Assembly: GCA_913056375.1 (NCBI GenBank)
Contig: CAJXNF010000025.1
Span: 1-15,952, forward strand
Direction: 5' to 3'
DNA length: 15,952 nt
DNA from: an uncultured Pseudomonadota bacterium
Lineage (GTDB): Bacteria; SAR324; NAC60-12
How positions within the stretch are numbered: the stretch's first letter is position 1; each line of letters begins with the position of its first letter. Below the pieces are notes generated by a model that worked only from the letters and a program-made list of their open reading frames with translations, made no database searches and was not told the origin of the DNA. The position numbers were made by a program, and so were the translations under genes. Positions 12,924 through 15,952 of the stretch are shown piece after piece.

Positions 12924-13090
12924 TTGAGGTTGCGATTACGTTCAGCGGCGTCAGGGATCGAGTCCAGGAAATCCTGGAACTCGGCCTGACGTTCTCGTTC
13001 TTCGATCTCCTCGTCCGACAAGGGCGGCCAAGGCTCTTGATATTCGGACGGGAGAAGATCGTCGATGTCGTCAGTGCGAATAATGGTCAT
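12920..13090 (-). CDS. Small acidic protein, 56 aa
   Basis: Start ATG 13090 fits an ATGA overlap with the upstream gene. It is strongly acidic (RTDDIDDLLPSEYQEPWPPL, then SDEEIEERERQAEFQDFLD). An acidic, DNA-mimic-like or protein-binding role is possible, but nothing specific is seen. It is one of nine tightly packed small genes. Confidence 0.55.
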   Translation of the reverse strand: MTIIRTDDIDDLLPSEYQEPWPPLSDEEIEERERQAEFQDFLDSIPDAAERNRNLK

Positions 13091-13323
13091 GCTGGGGCTC
13101 CGGAGAAGAAGGCGATACAAGTTTCGACTGAATCTTTGACAGCGTTGAACTGGACCTCATCGTCCATCTGGCACGCGATGTCACATGCCAGCTGGTGTGC
13201 TTTGGTCGATTGTTCATTGTTTGACGCGGTGAGCGCCAAAAGCAGAGCGCCCGCAAGGGCACCTGCGTGAGATTTGGGCTGGAAGTTGGGATCCATAAGG
13301 TTGATTGGAGCGGTGTGAGACAA
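13087..13323 (-). CDS. Small protein of unknown function, 78 aa
   Basis: Contains an Ala/Leu-rich helix (HAGALAGALLLALTAS), too polar around it for a clear membrane span, then a helical region with Cys residues (AHQLACDIACQMDDE; VETCIAFFSG). It starts five bases after the stop of the upstream HTH gene and overlaps the next gene by ATGA. Function unknown. Confidence 0.55.
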   Translation of the reverse strand: MSHTAPINLMDPNFQPKSHAGALAGALLLALTASNNEQSTKAHQLACDIACQMDDEVQFNAVKDSVETCIAFFSGAPA

Positions 13324-13328
13324 CAGTC

Positions 13329-13682
13329 TCAGAACTTTTGAGACAGGCCACCCATACGGGCAAGTCTTTCGTATTCACGGATGAGCCGGGCGTAATCTTG
13401 AACGTTGCCATCGGTATAGGCGTCGATCAGGAGTTGCCGGGTCATCCGCATCAAAGCGTCCCGATCCTCAAAGCTGATCATTGGAACGGGAGTCGCTTCG
13501 ATGCTGTGATCCTCAAGCTCACGGGATTGGTCTGCCTCATCCACATCGCGATAAGCAGTAGCGCGAGACAGACCATATTTGCGTTGGAGTGTTGCGGATA
13601 CATCAGCTTTCTGAAGACCCATATCCAACAGCTTTTTGGCGTGCTGCTGGTGGGCTTCCTTTACTTCTGCGGTCCGCTTCAT
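13329..13682 (-). CDS. HTH protein resembling a terminase small subunit
   Basis: 117 aa. N-terminal helices carry an HTH (LQKADVSATLQRKYGLSRAT, then AYRDVDEA). After an acidic/Pro linker, the C-terminal part (RDALMRMTRQLLIDAYTDGN, then VQDYARLIREYERLARM) is a helical hairpin. The same order and spacing occur in the small-terminase candidate at 15084-15470: SIQTAWRDWSEV against SRATAYRDVDEA, and a repeated aliphatic helix ending near LDSIGRVIG against IREYERLARM. In a phage this could be a second small-terminase-like protein or a regulator using the same fold. It is the second gene of the minus operon and is coupled by ATGA. Confidence 0.6.
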   Translation of the reverse strand: MKRTAEVKEAHQQHAKKLLDMGLQKADVSATLQRKYGLSRATAYRDVDEADQSRELEDHSIEATPVPMISFEDRDALMRMTRQLLIDAYTDGNVQDYARLIREYERLARMGGLSQKF

Positions 13683-13915
13683 GCTTCGATGCTGTCCACC
13701 TTGCGGATGTGATCAGTCAGGATCTGCAAGAAGCGCTCTTGTGTGGAGCGGGAGCAATAAGGCAGGAAGGTAGCCACCGCATCATTGATGGCATCTGTTC
13801 CGGCATAGATGGAGACAGACTCCGAGGATGCGTCGGTGGCGTCAATGGAACCGTGTTGAAGGTTGATGGAACGGTGTTCGCCCAGCACGTAGCGGGTCAT
13901 GATTTGTTTGTTCAT
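13679..13915 (-). CDS. First gene of the minus operon, 78 aa, unknown
   Basis: Start ATG 13915 (MNKQIMTRYVLGEH) is chosen over the longer reading frame because the promoter -10 at 13968-13973 would fall inside the longer form. The N-terminal half is mixed, and the C-terminal half is helical (DAINDAVATFLPYCSRSTQE, then RFLQILTDHIRKV). No known motif. As first gene after a regulated-looking promoter, it could be an early regulator. Confidence 0.6.
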   Translation of the reverse strand: MNKQIMTRYVLGEHRSINLQHGSIDATDASSESVSIYAGTDAINDAVATFLPYCSRSTQERFLQILTDHIRKVDSIEA

Positions 13916-13944
13916 TGGTAGTTTGCTGTTGGAGCGGAGCCGGG

Positions 13945-13996
13945 TTGATTCCCCTGACTCTTGTACTACAATACAGACCATTCAAGGAAACTGCAA
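13945..13996. promoter_or_regulatory. Two face-to-face promoters sharing one -10 region
   Basis: Plus strand: TTGATT 13945-13950, 16-base spacer, TACAAT 13967-13972, start near 13979, leading to ATG 14007. Minus strand: TTGCAG read from 13996 to 13991, 17-base spacer, TATTGT read from 13973 to 13968, start near 13961, leading to ATG 13915. The two -10 hexamers overlap by five bases. A perfect palindrome, TTGTA-C-TACAA, at 13961-13971 covers this site and could be an operator. Confidence 0.55.
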
Positions 13997-14006
13997 GCGC
14001 CCATTC

Positions 14007-14192
14007 ATGACTGACTCAGCGCCCACTAAAACCATTCACTTCTGCGCTGATGAGTGGATGCTCTTGCTTGAAGCTCTCCATTCATACAAAGACACAAACG
14101 ATGGGCGCAAGGTTGCCGGGCGTCTCAACTGGGTTCGAGCCAAGCTTGAAGACTGCAGGGCTGAAGAATGCCTTATCCGACTTAGCGCATAA
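14007..14192 (+). CDS. Small helical protein, 61 aa, single-gene unit
   Basis: ATG 14007 follows the + promoter by about 28 bases. The sequence is mostly helical (DEWMLLLEALHSYKDTNDGR, then LNWVRAKLEDCRAEECLIRL), with two Cys near the end. No family recognised. It is the only + gene between two minus blocks and is transcribed from a promoter that overlaps the promoter of the nine-gene minus operon, so it may help regulate that switch. Confidence 0.6.
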   Translation: MTDSAPTKTIHFCADEWMLLLEALHSYKDTNDGRKVAGRLNWVRAKLEDCRAEECLIRLSA

Positions 14193-14218
14193 AAAAAGCC
14201 CGGCGATTAAGCCGGGCT
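14191..14218 (-). terminator. Intrinsic terminator for the 113-aa minus gene
   Basis: AGCCCGGC (14197-14204) pairs with GCCGGGCT (14211-14218) around a six-base loop. Seven A at 14191-14197 give the T run on the minus strand. The stop codon of the minus gene lies in the loop, and the + gene ends at the A run. Confidence 0.8.
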
Positions 14219-14548
14219 GCTGATTGGTGCGGTAGAAGCGATGAAGTAGTAATGGTCATGATCGAAGCCGCAAGCGACTAAAACCATGTCCTGGCGATAA
14301 GGCCAAGTATTCAACAGCGCAAGCGCTGCCGCTTTGGCATTTTCTAAGCCATCCAAGCTGTGATCCCATGAAAGGGTCACGCGCTGGGTCTGCTCGCTGT
14401 CTCGCTTATGAACCGCTGTGATCCTTGAACCCCTGTAATTAGTTGGCCCAAGGTACTTGGTGCGGATCAATGGCCCTTGCATTAGTTGCATTGGTTCGGG
14501 TGTTGTTGGTGCGGTGAAATGGTCGAACGGTGAACGAGTGACGATCAT
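14207..14548 (-). CDS. Unknown protein, 113 aa
   Basis: Contains IRTKYLGPTNYRGSRITAVH followed by KRDSEQTQRVTLSWDH, then an Ala/Leu helix (AKAAALALLNTWP) and CGFDHDHYYFIASTAP. The GPTNYRGSRI and TLSWDH elements look like a conserved core, and the HDHYY segment could bind metal or nucleic acid. I recall similar sequences from marine cyanophages and cyanobacteria, but cannot give a function. It overlaps the upstream 46-aa gene by ATGA and ends at a terminator. Confidence 0.6.
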   Translation of the reverse strand: MIVTRSPFDHFTAPTTPEPMQLMQGPLIRTKYLGPTNYRGSRITAVHKRDSEQTQRVTLSWDHSLDGLENAKAAALALLNTWPYRQDMVLVACGFDHDHYYFIASTAPISSPA

Positions 14549-14685
14549 CGGACGACTCGGACGTAACGCTGTGTCCCGCTGTGCGTGAAGCTTTGTTGGA
14601 GCGACTCGCTGGCGTTGTGGACGACAGCAACACCAAAGGCACCAGCCGCAACATAGGCAGCAAACAAGCTCAAAAATGACTTCAT
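14545..14685 (-). CDS. Single-span membrane protein, 46 aa
   Basis: ATG 14685 to TGA 14545-14547. Residues 4-22 (FLSLFAAYVAAGAFGVAVV) are hydrophobic, preceded by MKS, followed by a polar, Ser/Gln/Arg-rich tail. It is either a signal-anchor protein or a short exported peptide. An ATGA overlap with the downstream 113-aa gene supports it. It comes after a structured leader of about 195 bases. Confidence 0.55.
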   Translation of the reverse strand: MKSFLSLFAAYVAAGAFGVAVVHNASESLQQSFTHSGTQRYVRVVR

Positions 14686-14879
14686 GATCGGTTCAGTGGG
14701 TTGAATGGGTTGATTCGTTTACATTCGTTGAGAGCAGCCCGGCAAGCCTAGAAATGTCTAGACAGTGCTCTGCACCTTGCGACGGTCGCCCAGAGGCTGT
14801 GTCGTTTGGTGCGGTTTGCTCTCGTATGTAGGCCCGAAGGCTATTGTCCAGGGTCCGACGGGGAGATGATCCCGTCAAC
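14686..14879 (-). ncRNA. Structured non-coding leader (candidate RNA)
   Basis: This stretch lies between a minus-strand promoter and the 46-aa gene. In the minus orientation it holds several stems: GACGGG with CCCGTC (14857-14876), CC-UUCG-GG inside a TAGCC/GGCCTA stem (14829-14844), CTCTG with CAGAG lower down, and a perfect 10-base palindrome TGTCTAGACA at 14755-14764. It also contains an exact TGTCCAGGG (14845-14853), the same 9-mer as the iteron cluster, and a TTGGTGCG (14806-14813). A 61-codon TTG-started frame covers it but looks like chance. Confidence 0.4.
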
Positions 14880-14885
14880 TATTAC

Positions 14886-14914
14886 AGTATAACATCATGG
14901 GATGAATCTGTCGA
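14886..14914 (-). promoter_or_regulatory. Promoter for the 46-aa/113-aa minus genes
   Basis: On the minus strand TCGACA (14914 to 14909) and TATACT (14891 to 14886) are separated by 17 bases, with a start near 14879. The -10 is close to consensus, and the -35 differs from TTGACA by one base. Confidence 0.6.
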
Positions 14915-15034
14915 GTATCACAAGATAAGAAATATAACGACTTGAGCGGTGGGGGGGTGGTGTTGCAGATCTAGTGTGTATGTATTATCTGCACGTAACC
15001 TGCATATATATCCGTTCAACAGCATTCGTGTAAT
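14915..15034. other. Intergenic region without a recognised gene
   Basis: No open frame of note. It contains an AT-rich stretch (14922-14938), a run of seven G inside GGTGGGGGGGTGG (near 14949-14960) and a TA-rich CATATATATCC. The G run resembles the G-rich repeats that flank the small terminase gene. A packaging or other DNA site is possible but not shown. Confidence 0.35.
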
Positions 15035-15057
15035 AAAAAAGCCCCCTAGGTGGGGGC
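15035..15057 (-). terminator. Intrinsic terminator for the small terminase gene
   Basis: GCCCCC (15041-15046) pairs with GGGGGC (15052-15057) around TAGGT. Six A at 15035-15040 form the T run on the minus strand. It sits about 27 bases past the stop of the small terminase gene. Confidence 0.8.
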
Positions 15058-15548
15058 AGGGGTCGAATTTTTAAAACGCCGGGTCAGTCGCCCTTATCTT
15101 CAATGGAGATCTTGAGTTCAGGAGCTTGGATGTTAACGGTTTCAACGGACTCACCGATGACACGTCCAATGGAGTCGAGCACTTGGCTTGCGGTTTGCAG
15201 CTGCCCCTTCTTCAGGGCTTGATGGAACAGTTTGGTGCGCATGTGTTGAAGACGCGCAAGCATGTTTTCGCGATCAGCTTGCCAGTCTTCATCAACAAGC
15301 TTTTTAACTTCTGACCAATCGCGCCAAGCGGTTTGAATAGAGATCTGTTCTTTCTCTTTGTGGTCGTAAACGAGAGCCCGAGCGGACAGTCCATCAAGCT
15401 GCCGACGATAAAGCCGCCTGATGCGATCTTCTCTTGCTTGCGTGGTGCGATCCGTTAGAGGCTCAGGCATCAACCTATCGACCTTTTTTCAGATAATAAC
15501 TGCCCGTCATACGTTCTGGCACGTCCAAGAGGGGGGGTAGGGGTTGAA
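15052..15548. repeat. Direct G-rich repeats flanking the small terminase gene
   Basis: GGGGGCAGGGGTCGAA at 15052-15067 and GGGGGTAGGGGTTGAA at 15533-15548 match at 14 of 16 bases, in the same orientation, on either side of the gene at 15084-15470. The first shares its G run with the terminator stem. Repeats by a terminase gene may be packaging (pac/cos) elements. Confidence 0.5.
15084..15470 (-). CDS. terS: Terminase small subunit (candidate)
   Basis: 128 aa from ATG 15470; a TTG directly before it would add one Met. The N-terminal region has helices with an HTH-like element (LDGLSARALVYDHKEKEQIS, then IQTAWRDWSEVKKLV), followed by a long helical hairpin (MLARLQHMRTKLFHQALKKG, then QLQTASQVLDSIGRVIGES) and an acidic, extended tail (PELKISIEDKGD). 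This order of HTH, oligomerisation helices and flexible tail is that of phage small terminase subunits, which recognise the packaging site and load the large subunit. Its position back-to-back with the large subunit supports this, although the divergent orientation is unusual. It has its own terminator. Confidence 0.7.
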   Translation of the reverse strand: MPEPLTDRTTQAREDRIRRLYRRQLDGLSARALVYDHKEKEQISIQTAWRDWSEVKKLVDEDWQADRENMLARLQHMRTKLFHQALKKGQLQTASQVLDSIGRVIGESVETVNIQAPELKISIEDKGD

Positions 15549-15569
15549 AACCTGTGTAATGTAATAGCC

Positions 15570-15952
15570 ATGAGCACAAAAGCAGAGCCCGTAAGCCTGA
15601 GATGGGCACAGGGCCAAGTTTTTTCAAGCGACAAACGATTCCGAGTTTTAGTTGCCGGTCGTCGATTCGGCAAATCGTACCTGTCTTGCGTTGAGCTATT
15701 ACGTGGAGCGCTCAACCGACCCGGCGAAACGTTTTTTTATTGTGCTCCGACCTATCGGATGGCCAAAGATATTGCATGGAGAGCGTTAAAAAAGCTGGTT
15801 CCGAAGGTTTGGATCAAGAGTAAGAACGAAACAGACCTACGAATCGAGCTAATTAACGGTTCAACGATCGAATTAAAGGGTACTGAGAACGCAATGGCGC
15901 TCAGAGGCCGGAGTTTGTCGGGCGTAGTGCTTGATGAGGCGGCATTTATGGA
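15570..15952 (+). CDS. terL: Terminase large subunit (partial, cut by window edge)
   Basis: The first 127 residues are present from ATG 15570. They include the ATPase Walker A motif GRRFGKS (residues 30-36) within RVLVAGRRFGKSYLSCVELL, the TYRMAKDIAW adenine-binding region (61-70) and Walker B VVLDEAA (119-125) after ALRGRSLSG. The nuclease domain lies beyond the window. The protein would pump phage DNA into the procapsid and cut it. It is divergent from the small subunit gene, separated by about 100 bases that contain a G-rich repeat but no clear promoter that I can defend. Confidence 0.92.
   Translation, partial: MSTKAEPVSLRWAQGQVFSSDKRFRVLVAGRRFGKSYLSCVELLRGALNRPGETFFYCAPTYRMAKDIAWRALKKLVPKVWIKSKNETDLRIELINGSTIELKGTENAMALRGRSLSGVVLDEAAFM

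Larger units (their letters stand above)
2432..15239 (+). repeat. Dispersed oriented octamer family TTGGNGCG
   Basis: By hand count TTGGNGCG occurs 30 times on the + strand between these positions, and its complement about 4 times (near 2229, 5474, 5533 and 15319). With N=A there are 14: 2432, 3073, 4088, 5788, 5892, 7528, 9577, 10369, 10985, 11018, 12302, 13305, 13929, 14596. With N=T there are 9, with N=G 4 and with N=C 3. About one per strand is expected by chance. Sites occur in plus genes, minus genes and intergenic DNA and in different reading frames, so the cause is not a shared protein motif. Confidence 0.7.

Noticed and set aside
12887..13921. Long + frames of 110-135 aa opposite the minus operon
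   Set aside because: They run antisense to a chain of coupled genes, lack ribosome binding sites and have no family features.
14693..14878. 61-aa minus frame starting with TTG
   Set aside because: It starts at the expected transcript start with no ribosome binding site, has low-complexity Ser/Thr composition, and the region forms stems; treated as non-coding.
14941..14965. G-quadruplex at the seven-G run
   Set aside because: Only one long G run with a GG pair nearby; not four G tracts of three or more in close spacing.
15470..15715. 81-aa minus frame opposite the large terminase gene
   Set aside because: Antisense to the Walker A region of a confident gene.
1..15952. CRISPR arrays, tRNAs, rRNAs, insertion sequences, integrase or HIP1 repeats
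   Set aside because: I looked for regular spaced repeats, cloverleaf-like segments, transposase or recombinase motifs and GCGATCGC, and saw none.

Overview
The window reads as part of a tailed double-stranded DNA phage genome, or a closely related phage-like element, of moderate GC content. The diagnostic genes are a terminase large subunit cut by the right edge, a small-terminase-like protein beside it, a primase-polymerase/helicase, a PD-(D/E)XK exonuclease, an SSB-like protein, a dCTP deaminase, a holin-like protein and a membrane-anchored C39-type peptidase. Several small proteins resemble families I associate with phages of marine picocyanobacteria (Synechococcus/Prochlorococcus), so a marine cyanophage is my best guess. 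That guess rests on memory of protein families, not on a search. I saw no HIP1 octamer (GCGATCGC), no tRNA, no rRNA, no CRISPR array and no insertion sequence.

Layout: coding strand alternates in blocks. (1) 3-579 (+): the tail of an upstream gene and a proline-rich protein with a membrane segment. (2) 539-2314 (-): a four-gene operon of a holin-like membrane protein and three proteins with signal peptides. (3) 2357-4243 (+): a 57-aa protein, a C39-like peptidase, a small membrane protein, dCTP deaminase and a small helical protein. (4) 4216-7825 (-): a 744-aa primase-polymerase/helicase followed by five small genes, two of them ribbon-helix-helix proteins; an iteron-like repeat cluster overlaps the 3' end of the helicase gene. 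(5) 7985-11823 (+): SSB-like protein, a protein with a structured leader, a double-HTH protein, exonuclease and two small genes. (6) 11803-13915 (-): nine very small genes, mostly joined by ATGA overlaps, including a small-terminase-like HTH protein. (7) 14007-14192 (+): one 61-aa gene. (8) 14207-15470 (-): a 113-aa protein, a 46-aa membrane protein, a structured non-coding leader and the small terminase subunit. (9) 15570 onward (+): the large terminase subunit.

How it fits together: blocks 4 and 5 form a replication/recombination module in which the primase-polymerase/helicase, SSB-like protein and exonuclease would act at an origin that may be the repeat cluster near 5516-5675. dCTP deaminase would feed dUMP into the dTTP pool. 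Blocks 2 and 3 probably serve lysis or the cell envelope. Blocks 8 and 9 hold DNA packaging. Promoter-like sequences and intrinsic terminators are concentrated at the strand switches.

The most unusual signal is at DNA level: the octamer family TTGGNGCG occurs about 30 times on the + strand and about 4 times on the - strand, regardless of gene direction. Other points of interest are the iteron cluster, a three-hairpin leader that hides a ribosome binding site, two face-to-face promoters sharing one -10 region, a second small-terminase-like gene, and near-identical direct repeats flanking the small terminase gene.
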